Shown here: positions 36,366-47,892 of the stretch, one piece after another | Numbering within the stretch: position 1 is the first letter of the stretch | Layout: each line of letters starts with the position of its first letter | Notes under the pieces: model-generated | Databases searched by the model: none | What the model saw: only the letters and a program-made list of their open reading frames with translations | What the model was told of the DNA's origin: nothing | Translations under genes and position numbers: made by a program | Assembly (NCBI RefSeq): GCF_963675165.1 | Contig: NC_087378.1 | Location: 1,915,525 to 1,979,524, forward strand | Direction of reading: 5' to 3' | Length of the DNA stretch: 64,000 nt | Origin: Halichondria panicea | Taxonomy: Eukaryota > Porifera > Demospongiae > Suberitida > Halichondriidae

Positions 36366-37420
36366 CTAGTCAGTACTGAGATCTTTTCTGAGACTTTTTG
36401 ATCTTTTGACATTCTTTTGCTTGGCTAGCTTGTACTGCTCAAGCCAAGAAGACACCATTGAAAAACCTCTCATAGTTATCCACTTTTCAATTATCTCCTC
36501 CAGCAATTGTGATTGTTCAATCTCTAAATCAATGTCAATGGATATCATAGACCACCAAAATTGTACATCATCATCGGCTACTACTTCAGCAATCAACTCC
36601 TTACTGCTCGTTTGTTGTGTTCGTAAGTGCTGTGGGAGCAATTCTTGTGTTTTTATTTCAATAGCTTTAAACAGCATAAAACTTTTGTCATCTACGTAGA
36701 ACAGTCCACCTCTGTCAATGTTTGCCATCCATTCCATTGAAAAGTCGTAAAAAGAGCAGTCTTCAATACTTCCATGTCGATGACCCACCATTTTCATTTG
36801 AGAGAGACATTCAACAAAGTTAGCAGCAGTACATGAATTAACTTTTTTATACACTTCTAATAGCTTTTTTGTTGTATAGCCGGCTGCATATCTAACAGCA
36901 TTACATTCGTCACATGAAAGATCTTCTCGTTTACGGGTAAGCTTACTTGAATTATCTTCACAGTGACTTAGACTCCTAGCCAAAACTTTTTCGAACAAAA
37001 CTCGATTTACTGACTGCTGTTGATGTACACTGACAACTGATATTCCTAGCTGGGCACAACCATGTTTCCATACACCAGGTAGTTCCTGCTGTGATGACGT
37101 GAAGAATAATGTTTGAGCTCGCTCTTTTGCTGTGTGTTCTCTGACTCTCCCAAAGTGCTTCAGTGTTTTGTTTATCACAGCTACTAGTTCCAGACAAAAT
37201 GTTTGAAGTATGGCCTTCTTTTCAGCTGACTGTGACAATTCCACAACTTGTTGTATAGATCTTTTACTTTCTACTTTAACATCAATTTCTTCTTCCGTCT
37301 TTAACACACATCCAATAGCATTCAACACAATTTCCAACTCGTCTTCTATTTTCTTGTTCGATGGCTTCTTCATAGATGGTTTGTTTGAAGGTGTCTTTGT
37401 CCTAGCCTGAGCCTCAGCCA
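36366..37420 (-). CDS. accessory protein of the P-like transposon (second gene)
   Basis: Intronless 351-residue ORF from ATG 37420 (MAEAQARTKTPSNKPSMKKP), fully open and convergent with the transposase gene, both inside the same inverted repeats. Visible features: a basic Pro/Ser/Lys N terminus, an alpha-helical middle, a CDECNAVRYAAGYTTKKLLE motif with paired cysteines, an acidic region, and a basic C terminus (KNVKRSKSLRK). It lacks the DDE signatures. The intact frame next to a transposase carrying a nonsense codon is notable. A DNA-binding or regulatory partner is a guess; the family was not recognised. Confidence 0.75.
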
Positions 37421-37606
37421 TAATCAAACGTAAGCCTCGATTAAACCGCAGCGAAACGCGGATAGTATTCGAGGAGTTTTGTCGTTTCCAATCCCTCTAT
37501 CTCGTTTATCTATGATGAGACATACCCCCACCCCTGCCCCCTGTATTCTCATTCTGTTAGTATACTATTTACAGATCAGTATTGAAATATAATTTTCTCT
37601 ACAGAG

Positions 37607-40600
37607 ATGTCTGCCATGATAAATTGTTGTGTGTACAATCGGTCGGTAAACAAAACTTTACTTCCTTGGAGAATTATTTCAATCGATGAACCAGGTATAA
37701 GCGTTGAACAATACTTTGAACAAAGAGTTTTTAAAGAAATTGCAGATTCACCCCAGGAGCTTCAAATAGATTCAGCATTTCTTGGAAAAGGAAAAGATTC
37801 TTTGGATAGAATCGAACTATCACTGGTACTGGAAAGAGCTGCTGCTGTTTTTGGTCCCTTCCTGAAGTATCATGTCAGTGTACTAGAACGATCTCTGCCT
37901 GCTACTCATACAACAGATGCTTTCGCTATGATGATGCGTAGTTCCCAGTTGCTCTCTCAGCCTGGGCTACCTTCTAGTGTCCCAGAGCGCACCAACAAAG
38001 ATAAGCTTTATAATGATGTTTTGAAGCTCTTTAATGATGAGGATGTTGCTTTTCCTGGCTCTGAAATCCAGTCGGGTGGACACAGATTTATGGTTGCTAT
38101 TGTTGATTGCCTGTGGTATTTAGATGGTCACCATTCTGCCTTGGAGAAGCAATCTTGTACAATTCCTAGCCTATTTACTCGTTTCAATGGCTACAATACT
38201 CCTGAAGTTTCGAAACACAGAAAGAGAAGTATCTCAAGTCTTTCTGGCATCACCCTTGAGACCCTGGCATCCACGTTGTTTCACAACTTGCAAAAATCCT
38301 TTTGGTCATCTGAGCGATTGAAGTCTCTGCATATGAACACTGAATCGTTAGCCAGAAGCATTGCATCTTATTCTGACTACCTCTCCTCACAACGAAAGAA
38401 GACAAGCACGTTGCACAAATCGCCATTGCCTGTACGACATATTTCAGATTCTATGTCTGTGAAGTTTGTTAAAGCATCAACTGGACTATTTCCCTGTGAT
38501 AAAAGATTAGAATGGTTGTGTTTGTGTTTGCAAGAGAAATTGGAGTACGAATTTTTGTCTCTCTGTGAATTCGTTCCTGAAACCGCAAGAGAACGTTACG
38601 ACTACGTAAAAGTTCTTGAGAGAAATGGGCTTCCATATCCGATCATGTTTTTGACACACTCATCGGGAAACAATATAGGCAATTTGCACTTTGTATGGAA
38701 GCTACCAACTGCTAAGTCTATTGAATCAACTTTTGAAGAGAGTGTTACAACTATTGAGGCCATTAAGCTTATTCTTCCGCAATACCATACTCGTGCTATG
38801 CGCCGTGAAGTATTTGCCAAGTTTGGTCGGATTTCATCCAAAGTGAAACCAGCTGCTTTGCGCTTTCTCTACCGGGAATTGACTGCAGACTGTGCCGCTT
38901 CTCATGACACACCAGAAGCAATTATTGATGAGCGTGTACGTTCAATCATTTTGATGGAACCAGAAGACCCTCACACTGTTGTTGATTTACGAGAAGTGAA
39001 GTCGCAGGAAACAAAGACCAAGTACGATGTATTTTGGGATGAGGCAAAGAAATATATCAACGAAGATATCGGTGTGGCGGTTGATGACCGAAGACATGGT
39101 GACGTAACCCACATGGCTAAAGCTATATCTGTTAGAGATCTACGTGATCAAGTCACCAGCAAATGCCCACCAGGTGAGTTTTAATACAATTTTTAATGCA
39201 ATTAGTAATAATTATACATGTATGCTGATATTAATTTTAACTACCCAGTTTATATTTGTATGCTCTCAATGTAGGTACGATGATCCCCTCTGAGGAATGG
39301 CTAAGGCTCCAGTTCTGGCCTAAGACAAAGGCAGCTAAAGTTGCAATGCAATACACTGGAAGGCTAAACATCCGATATATGATTCAAAAAAGGCAATTTC
39401 GAAAGACTCATGCCGATGAACACTATGCTGCTGCTCTGTATCGATACATGCGAGAGTATGCTGTCCAGCTGTTAGAATACTGCAATATGATATCGATTGA
39501 CGATAAACACAGGCTGAAGGTTGGCGAACCAGGATTTCCTGTTCCTGCCGCAGAAAGAGGTAGACGTGTTATAGTTCGTTCTGGCACAACATTCGAAGTT
39601 GGAGACCATGATTTCACCAAGTTCTCTATTATCCCATCTGTAGTGCTCCTTATTCACATACCAGAGACCATTGAAGACTCGTGGCCAAGTTGCAGTTGGC
39701 TTCAAAGATGCAGCGTTTGAAAGCTCTTCACCGATACGACATGCTACTGAATTGTCTTCGATTCTAAAGAGCAAAGAAGAGTACCAGAAACCAGTTTTGT
39801 TTGTGTACAGCGATGGCGGACCAGACCATCGAATAACGTATGTATCCGTTCAGCTTTCTTTAATATGCTTATTTCTAAGTCTCGATTTGGATTTCCTTTG
39901 TGCTGTGAGAACTGCTCCATCGCACTCATGGCGAAATCCTGTGGAGAGGGTCATGTCAACTCTGAACTTAGGACTGCAATGTGTTGGGCTTATGCGAGAG
40001 AAAGGAGACGATGAATTTGAGAAGGAAGCTTCCAAATGCAATAGTCTCACTTCTTTGCGGGAAACTGCCAAGAAAGACCCAAACTTTAAGTCAGCTGCTA
40101 TAGACAGCTTGTCTCATGTAAAGTCGCTTCTTGTTCAAGTGCTACGCAGACTGAAACTGAAAGACAAGACCTTTACTCCATTTTTTCCTGCTTCTGAAAT
40201 TGATATTGACACTCTCTGGAATGAAGCTATACGTGTAGATTCAACCCTCAACAGAGAAGAGTCCATAACAACCAAAAAGCTACCTGGAAAGAAAGACCTG
40301 AACGCTTTTCTACAGCATTGCTGTACTCGAAGACATTACTCATTTCAAATAAAGAAATGTGGTTCCGATAGCTGTACTATTTGTCGACCTCCAAGGCTTC
40401 CTAAGCAAGTGTTCAATAGTCTCAGTGTACTACCTGACCCTGTTCCAACTGAAGACGGCCACTACAAGTCATTTGAGGAGTTACTTGGTACACCCACTGA
40501 TGGTAGCTTCAGACCCTCTCTTCAAAAAGTAAAGAAGACACTGCCTTTTTCAGCCAGCATTCAACACGTTAAGAACGTTGATATGATGTTGCAATGTGAA

Positions 40601-40909
40601 GAATGTTCAATGTGGAGGCTGCTTTACAGTCGGTGTAAGCTAACACGTCAAGAAAAAGTCGATCTTAATGATGCTGTAGAAGACCTGGCATTTACATGCG
40701 GAGCACCAATACAAGACCTTCATCTGCCTGGTCGCCTAAATGATGTGTATACAAGACAAATACATTGTGAAGAGCCAATCGAAAAACTGTACTATACAGC
40801 CAAGTATACTCCTATTTGTATATACTGTGCCCAAAATGTGGACGATGTGCCAGCAGACCAGTACCCTCAGTGTTGTTTGTGCAAAGACAAACCAATAATC
40901 AGAAAGTAA
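37607..40909 (+). pseudogene. DDE transposase-like gene of the outer element, frameshifted
   Basis: ATG 37607 follows an acceptor-like TTTTCTCTACAG. Exon 37607-39173, intron 39174-39274, exon 39275-40909. Residues ~1-520 contain no named domain. The catalytic part has ISIDDKHRLKVGEPGFPV (candidate first Asp), LFVYSDGGPDHRITYVSVQL (second Asp) and SHSWRNPVERVMSTLNLGLQ (Glu 44 residues further): a DD(~43)E arrangement. The C terminus is Cys-rich (CEECSMWRLLYSRC; CIYCAQNV...CCLC), probably a zinc-binding tail. The frame changes between IPETIEDSW and GQVAVGFKDAAFESSSP at ~39680-39695 with no splice signals, so an indel breaks the gene; everything else is open. The superfamily is unknown to me. 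Confidence 0.8.
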
Positions 40910-41107
40910 TTTTATATGTTTTCAGTGTAATTATAATTTTATTCATGAGACATTTTTGTGGTTATTGTATAATGAGATTCATAAAAATAATGTTTTTGAT
41001 GAGTTGAGAATAATGAGGATAATGAGGATATCCGCCCGCCCGCTTGCAATTAGAGAAACTTCAGGACCAGAAACCAGAGTGTCACTTGGAGTGGCCTAAA
41101 CAACAAA

Positions 41108-42309
41108 ATGGACAAGTTTAGCTGGCGTACTCTAATTGTGTTTCTCTTCTCTCTGATAGAACTATGCACATCTCAAGGTACGTCTTTGGAGTCTACCTAC
41201 ATGTAGATCTTGATCTATAAAACTATACTATTAAATGTTATGTTGTGTTTTCTTTCTGTCACCAGCACCCTCCCTAGCTCGAGCTCTCCTGCCTAGCTAC
41301 AGGGTTAACCCCTCCACCTCGCCATTCTTCCCGTACTGCTCGTTTAATGGTGACCCCACACCACAAATTTCATGGAGCTTTGAAGGACAAATGTACGTAG
41401 TCTCTTTTCAGTATAGGAAATTATGGTTTTTAGGCTTAAACCTTAACCGAGCATAAAATACCAGTTTGTAAAACATTAAACTGTACTGTTTAACTGTAAC
41501 AATCCCTAGAGCCATGTTCAAAAGGATAACACCAAAATTAGTGATTATTCCTAAACAGATGTGTGTTATTTGTCGGTGAACATTCATCACCTTTGGTAAG
41601 ATACTCCGTCTTTATTGTGACTATCTCCACTTCTCACAGGTTGCCCACGGACAGTTCTCAGGGAGGTCCCTATTACATCCCAGCCACGGGAGTCCTGGTG
41701 CTTAGTGGAGCCAGCTCCGGCATGTACACGTGTACAGGAATGAATCAGCTTGGGATGGACAGTCAAACCATCACCATCACTATAGTCGGACAGAGTGAGT
41801 GGGCGCCATATGTGATAATACCAATTAATGCCTTCGAGGTCGATACGCCCTTGCTAGTAATTAGTAATCAGCTTATCGGTTACGTGTATGATTTACCGGT
41901 ATTTGAATATGAAGTGTGTAATTTCATACTAATGGAAGGTGCTGTACATTGCGAACCTCAGATATTTCGTTCACCTCCAATATCGGAGTTCTATAATAAT
42001 GTATAACAGTATAGTTGAAAAGAAATTGCCAACATTACAGTACTATTATAATAGTGCTCTGTATAATATATAATTATAATGACCCCATCCCCCTCCACAC
42101 ACACACACACACACACAGTCACAACCGCCCCCTGGTATTTGATGCCATACATGTGGTTCGTGTATATATTGATTGTCTGGGCCATCTGTGTCGTTCTCAT
42201 GGTTCTTCTGTTCTGCTACAAGAAGAAACCTGTAGACAGACGACTATACGTATACCCGTCTCTGCCTACGCGCGCCTCGGGTAACAACTACTATAACCCG
42301 TATAGCTAG
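41108..42309 (+). CDS. single-Ig-domain type I transmembrane protein
   Basis: Four exons: 41108-41177, 41266-41392, 41640-41794 and 42119-42309. Signal peptide TLIVFLFSLIELCTSQ. The Ig domain has FFPYCSFNGDPTPQISWSFE (first Cys, core Trp) and LVLSGASSGMYTCTGMNQLG (second Cys in the Y-x-C motif), ending in TITITIVGQ. A helix with VWAICVVLMVLLFCYKKK crosses the membrane, leaving a short tail with several tyrosines (YVYPSL, NNYYNPYS). All splice phases agree. The last residues and stop codon lie in the end of a MITE (42298-42510). The start is only 8 bp past the target duplication of the outer transposon, so that element forms its immediate 5' flank. Adhesion or receptor role is inferred. Confidence 0.8.
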
Positions 42310-42510
42310 TAATTTTCGGGGGACAAAACATGTAGTTGAGCAATAATTTAATCACTTCGTGAAATAATATTTTTTGTGGCCGGTTGCTGCCTGCACGCAG
42401 GTAAAGGTAGGCAAGGTCACTTCATTCATGGGTAAAATATTCGTTGTCTGAGCTCCAACCACGAAAACCACAAATAATTTCATTCCTCGGAAATTACCAG
42501 CTATACAGTA
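42298..42510. mobile_element. MITE, GTATAGC-end family, copy 2
   Basis: About 213 bp. Left end CCGTATAGCTAGTAATTTTC; right end on the minus strand CTGTATAGCTGGTAATTTCC. Same family as 6721-6891. It overlaps the stop codon of the Ig protein. Confidence 0.78.
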
Positions 42511-42671
42511 GTCAGTGCATGCATGATTGCTTCATAGAAAGCTAGCTAGCTCAAATACGTTTGCTGTAATTAATCTTCTAATTATGTGGGAGTTGAGTAT
42601 ACTCTTCATTCATACTCTCTGTATAATTTAGTGATTATGTAGCTCTTATCTTTTTTGCTTGATCCTCTCAG

Positions 42672-43391
42672 GTATAAAAAGTCCAGACACTTGGGACGAT
42701 ATGCCTTCCGATTCTCCGGTTGTCTGTGTCGACCTCAAACCAGATGGTATTGAATACAATGAAGTGTTAGTTGCTTTCAACAAGTCCATGTCCAAGGGTA
42801 ATAACTACACTGACATTGTCAGGATACAGCGAATACAGAACCCAAAGTTGTATAGCTCGTATGCACAAGCAAAAGAGCAAATGAGTAAAACCAATCCACC
42901 GAACCATCAAAACGAACGTCAACTTTTCCATGGCACAGATATTTCCAGTGTAAATCGCATCAATACAAACGGTTTTAATCGAACTTTTGCTGGAAAACAT
43001 GGTATGTTAAATTATAATTATGTGCATATTGTTTTTATCATTGTTAGACGTGGAAACTGTATGCAATCAATAATATTAAATTTATTTCAATTTCACAGCT
43101 AAGGTATATGGAGTGGGTACATATTTTGCCAGAGATGCTTCCTACTCAGCCAGCTCAACATACTCCCAGCCTGATAGCAAGGATCAAAAGTACATCTATT
43201 TGGCAAGAGCGCTAGTTGGTGAATACACAGTAGGCAGTAGCAGCATGGAGGTCCCCCCAGCAAAAGACCCACAAAAAAACGTAAATGTGCTCTTTGACTC
43301 ACTAGTCAACAATACCTCGGACCCAACAATCTTTGTTGTTGGACCAGACGCTCACTCCTACCCCGAGTATTTGATTACTTTCAAAGGGTAG
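42672..43391 (+). CDS. PARP14-type mono-ADP-ribosyltransferase catalytic domain
   Basis: Two exons, 42672-43001 and 43099-43391. The first in-frame ATG is 42701; an acceptor-like CTCTCAG precedes 42672, so an upstream exon may exist. The sequence covers a whole PARP catalytic domain: TWDDMPSDSP start, IVRIQRIQNPKLYSSYAQAK, ERQLFHGTD with the NAD-binding His, AGKHAKVYGVGTYFARDASY with the Tyr, and HSYPEYLITFKG at the end. The E of classical H-Y-E poly-PARPs appears replaced by a hydrophobic residue, as in PARP10/14/15, so mono-ADP-ribosylation is expected. No macro or WWE domain is seen upstream; the 360 bp before it hold a MITE and the Ig gene's end. Either a catalytic-only enzyme or a gene that has lost its 5' part. 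Confidence 0.85.
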
Positions 43392-45657
43392 AAGAACTAT
43401 GCACAACTGTATACATGACATTAATTTTTTGTGTGAAGTTATTTTAGCAGTATAGTTTTGACGGTAGTTTGATTTTTAGTATACAGGTACATATCTATAT
43501 AATTATACGCAACATTATTGCTGTGACTGTTTTCCCCGACCGGCTTTGTTGTTCCGGTGTTTCAATTATTTAAACATAAAATTGGTAGTGTAGATCATGT
43601 AATTTTGTTCTCCCCATCGGTTTTTTTGTGTCCGGTATTGTTTTTCATGTGTGTTGAAAGATATAATAATATTTGTACGTGCTGAATGAGATTGTGAACT
43701 TTATTATCATTATGGTAAGCAACTGAATATCACGACCTTAATCACTGCATGTATGAAAATTATTCCCATTATACCTCTGTGGGCCATACACAGATCCCAG
43801 CCTCATGGAGGTTCGGAGGGATCGAACCACACCGAACAGATATATATATATTCCTTTGTGCAGAGACTAAACGCAGAATCCATTCCAATTCCCATGCAAT
43901 CAAGTACACGTCCATGCATGTTAAATATAGAATGTACATATTGCCCCCCCCCCCCCCCACAGAAGAGGTATTGGTAACGGAAAAGCAGTTCACATAATCA
44001 TTTTATATGATCTGCAGTAAACCTCAAACTATCCGCGTTGCGCCCTATATAATTATGCCTCGAGGCGTAGCCGCACGAGGGATACGGTAAAGCTGACTGT
44101 GTGTGTGTCTGTGTGTCTGTTCCAGCTGTAACTGCTCAACAGTTGCAATGCGACGAAAACTAACAGCTTCTATAGGCTTCTAGCCACGTTCTCTTGGATT
44201 TTGATTCGTGGATTAGCAAACTAAAGCTTCTTTCTCGAGTTATGGCTAGTTTGACTCACATTGAAGGCTGTTGCAGTCTCTTCAGAATCTTTCATAGCAT
44301 CATCTGTCCGCACAAACTTTCTATTCAACATATGAGTTAGCCTTGCACTAAAGCGCTAGCTTTTTGTTAGCTACAAGACCCAGAAAATACCTGTTAAAAC
44401 AGCTAGCTAGCATGCAGTAGCCATTTGTGAAATTGATCTCTTTGGACACACCCTTTAATTATTCCTATGGATGTAATGCGCATGCGCGCTCATTCCCCAG
44501 ATCCAGATCCTCCTGGCAGAATCATATTTTTCTTGAGGGCCTGGTAAGCCACAAAACACTACTATATATAGATAACAATATGCATGTACACAAGTCTTTT
44601 CTTCTTAAATATTATAATTATACACTGCATGAACTACAGATCCAATTTTCTTCTTTCTTGAGGTCCTGGTATTAAAGCCACATAATACAACAATAGATGC
44701 ATGTAATAAGTCTTTTCTTCTCAGTGACTTTATATAGATAAGCTAACTTTATGAAATAATTATGCACTTCCGCTTATAATTAATTGAAAACAAAATCTTC
44801 TTCTTTGTTGCTTCCTAGATCCTTGAGGTCCTGGTATAAGCAGCCACAAAACACAACATGATACCATAATTATACAATTGCAAGTCAGTTTTAGACAGAT
44901 TATTTTATACACTTTTAACTCTTCTATACTTTCTCTTCTATACTTTTGAGCGAAAGCAAATCATGGCGAGAGGCATTAGCACAGCGCCAGCTTGAACACT
45001 AGTTATAAATGAGGCTATTTTGCTGGATAACTCGTTCAAAATAAGTTGTGTTTCCTCGAGACGTCATCTCTAATGCAATTAATTAGGTATAGATGAGGCA
45101 AAGCACTAAGTCCAATTTCTTGGACTGTACCTGTCAGAGCATATGAAATAGCGGCCACGGTGACAAGCTATTCCGGACCCCCCCCCCATCCATCATTCAC
45201 CACAACAGTGTTCTTGTCACAAATAAACCTGCGTATCACGAAAACATGCATGTTTCATGCTGTTGTTGAACTGTGAAACATGTTGATGAATGTGAATCCC
45301 ATGCACTCATGATGGGAGAATAATTCCTATCAGGAAGAGGTTGATGGAAATGGGCAAGATTGTGTCATGTGTGTGGATGTGTGGTGTCATAACTCATTTA
45401 CCAGAATAGCTTGATCTCTGGTAAGTCTATGCATACTCGTCTATGCATACTCTATGGCTACTCTAGTCACACCTTTCTTCTATGCAAACACAATGACTAA
45501 ATTATGTTATATCAGTATGATTTCTTGTAGAATAATAATTCGCGTGGGCGTCGAAAACATCTAAAATTTGCAACCTTGTGGCTAAACGCGTTACCAGACC
45601 CACCCCTTTTACAGCTAGCTAAAAATCGATAGCAGAGCCGGTAAAGCAATGTGAGAA
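43392..45657. other. gene-free repeat-rich interval
   Basis: AT-rich, with a poly-C run (43944-43958) and a large dispersed repeat (44038-44980). No convincing exon. Confidence 0.6.
44038..44980 (+). repeat. dispersed repeat, copy in direct orientation (partner inverted at 57250-58165)
   Basis: Contains GCCTCGAGGCGTAGCCGCAC, GATACGGTAAAGCTGACTGT, CGACGAAAACTAACAGCTTC, TTTGATTCGTGGATTAGC, AAAGCGCTAGCTTTTTGTTA, GCGCATGCGCGCTCATTCCC and CTTTTGAGCGAAAGCAAATC. Each is found in reverse complement, in the reverse order, at 57300-58165. Coding capacity is not evident. Confidence 0.75.
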
Positions 45658-47648
45658 ATGGCTGCAATGAATGATGTACTACTGGCCTGTACCATAGGGG
45701 ACATTGGCTGGCTAAAGAGGGGATTGGAAAGAGGCATCAATCCAAACAGCGTGACCAAAGAGGTATAAAAAAAATCCTTGAGCAGCAAACTGATAATAAA
45801 TTATACTGAACTGATAATTTAGATGTATAATTATGTTGTAGCTTGTACTATAATAATTATTATGATTATGAGTGCATGTTTACCATGTAGGGCTTGAAAT
45901 GCGTCCACCTGGCAGCTAAACATGGCATGTTTGACTGTGTGAAGTATCTGCTGGAGAACAACATCAACGGGGTGAATGATCAGGTCACATCTACCGGAGA
46001 CACAGCTCTGCACATGCACTGTGCTAGCGAGCAACCTTGGAAAAATTACCATCAAGTTTGTACGCCTATTGTTAGACAATGGTGGAGACTTGGATAGGTA
46101 GGGCCTGTACAAGCTATATATATATAGCTTATACGGTGGTGTATACACCACAAATTGTTCGATATAATTATTCTATGCTGTTTTGTTCAGGGAAAACAAA
46201 GTTGGACAAGTGCCACTACACATAGCGGCAAGATTTGGTCACATAAAGAGCTTGAAGTTTCTACTTAATCTTGGAGTAGACATCAGCAAAACTGTAAGCA
46301 CTTCAAAATAGCCATTCAATTACTTATACTTATACTTATTTATCAGGATGACAGTGGGAGCACAGCGTATAACTTTGCCTGTCTTCACGGAAAACACGAG
46401 TGTGCAAGACTCCTAAAAGCACTTCACTGGGCAAATAAAAAGGATACTGACTTGGATGTAATGTTGAAAAAAGAACAATTTCGGAAAAAACAAGACAAAC
46501 AATACCTGGCCCTACACTCTAGGCTGAGAATGGAAGCTGCTGATTGTGCTTTTGAGGAGTGGTTAGAACAGAAACAGGCCACTCGATTGTCTACACCCTC
46601 TGCTTGCGAGGAGAGGAAGCAAGTTAGGAGCAGAGCCAGTCAGAATGGTTACCTGTGTGCTACATGTACTGCAACTACTAGCAAATTGCAGAGTGCATGC
46701 AGTCTCACGAAAGGTATCCTCGAAGGTGAACTCTCAGATCAAAATCAATCCTCGTCAAGAACCTCACAATGTCGACTCTGTGGGCAAGCCGAGAAAGCTA
46801 TATCCTTACAGCAACTATCCACCAAAACATCTCAGATGTTCTAGCACTGGTGATAGCAAATCAAAACATGGATTAAAATCTGGTAGAAGCTCCAGAGCTA
46901 CAGTACGTTCTGAAGTAATCATTGTGCAAAAGAAATCGAAATCAACACCAAACGAAAAGGCTACAAAAATACAAAACACCTCTGCCAAAGAGGCAAATAC
47001 CACACCCAATAAACACTTCAAATCAAACGATTACTCACAAGCCTCAGCAGAGGATGACTGTGTAAATGAAGATGAAGACCTGTTGTTTCATGATGTTGGA
47101 CTCGCTAACAACCTAGAAACCCTGGCACTACCAAACATGATCAAACACAAAACTCAAAATGAAGTTATTCAACTATTGCAGTCACTTGGGGAATCTAGCT
47201 CAAAAACTTTAAATCGTTCTCGCTCTGTTTCACTAAGAAGAAGCTCTGTACAAAGCATCACACATCAGCGAAGACTGAGCCTAGGAGCAATATACCCGAG
47301 GGGAAAATGGTGACTAGTTACAGTGATGAGGAACAATCAACTGCACCTTCGCAGATCATAGACGATAGTTTTATTGAGGAACTGATCAAGTCGCTAAGCA
47401 GCCAAGAGCCTGAGGGCAGTACAAAGAGTCCCAGAAGCAGAATCGTATGGGATGAAGAAGACTCTGATTCTTTAGAAAATGACACACCTCTCATTGAGGT
47501 ATCAGCTATAGAGGAACAGCAGTCGAGAAGATCAAGTTTGACTCTCTCTTTATCAGATTTTGGTTCACAATGCCGCGGAAACTCCTCATCTTCGAATGAG
47601 CACACATTGAAAGTTGTGAACATGGAATGGGACCCAGTGTCAGGTTAA
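45658..47648 (+). CDS. ankyrin-repeat protein, ANKRD53-like, with frame breaks
   Basis: Exons 45658-45762, 45891-46097, 46191-46293 and 46347-47648. The start MAAMNDVLLACTIGDIGWLK and ankyrin repeats GLKCVHLAAKHGMFDCVKYL, GQVPLHIAARFGHIKSLKFL and GSTAYNFACLHGKHECARLL, followed by KALHWANKKDTDLDVMLKKE and a charged helix, resemble the repeat block and post-repeat region of ANKRD53. The rest is low-complexity Ser/Lys/Glu. The frame breaks three times. Near 46015-46022 a single-base shift separates TALHM from VLASNLGKI. At ~46648-46681 a shift could be a 34-nt GT-AG intron. At ~47295-47305 there is a shift in the GGGGAAAA run. A possible terminal exon at 49627-49676 (NALSTKEAERSIIIP, TGA) would join in frame after the LINE. 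Either a decaying gene or sequence errors. Confidence 0.6.
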
Positions 47649-47892
47649 GTGCAGTCTGTTATCACTCCCTCCCCTCTAACACCCCCGCCTGCGGATATGC
47701 ATCAGAGGAAGTATCTGTCTCCAAGAACTTCACCAACATTCAGGACCGTGAACCCTACCACTGGCAGCTTATAATTCTCAGTTGCTTCTTTCTCACTATA
47801 TAATTTATGATGCACTTACACTAGCCATAATTATGCAAACTGCTACTTTGCAAACTGTTACTTCCGATGTTCAGTATCATCTTGTTGTTGTG

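Larger units (their letters stand above)
32859..37514 (+). mobile_element. two-gene P-superfamily DNA transposon nested in the outer element
   Basis: 4,656 bp. Left end CATAGATAAAAGAGAGAGAG then GGATTGGAAACG (32859-32890); the right end, read on the minus strand, is CATAGATAAACGAGATAGAG then GGATTGGAAACG (37514-37483): ~32-bp inverted repeats with two mismatches. The 7-bp ATGAGAC occurs at 32852-32858 and again at 37515-37521 as target duplication. It carries a P-type transposase on the plus strand and a second gene on the minus strand, converging at ~36.2-36.4 kb. Confidence 0.88.
32528..41096 (+). mobile_element. outer DDE transposon, interrupted by a P-like element
   Basis: 33-bp perfect terminal inverted repeats at 32528-32560 (GGCCACTCCAAGTGACACTC...) and 41064-41096, flanked by TAA at 32525-32527 and 41097-41099, a likely 3-bp target duplication. 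It encloses the DDE gene at 37607-40909. Its left part is interrupted by the P-like element (32859-37514). Without that insert and its duplicated 7 bp it would be about 3.9 kb. Superfamily not recognised: the TAA duplication recalls PIF/Harbinger, but the transposase does not. Confidence 0.82.

Noticed and set aside
42119-42700. Ig transmembrane exon spliced onto the PARP exon to make one receptor-enzyme
   Set aside because: A GTATAG at 42300 could act as donor, but the phase does not fit the PARP exon at 42672, and a stop follows in the unspliced frame.
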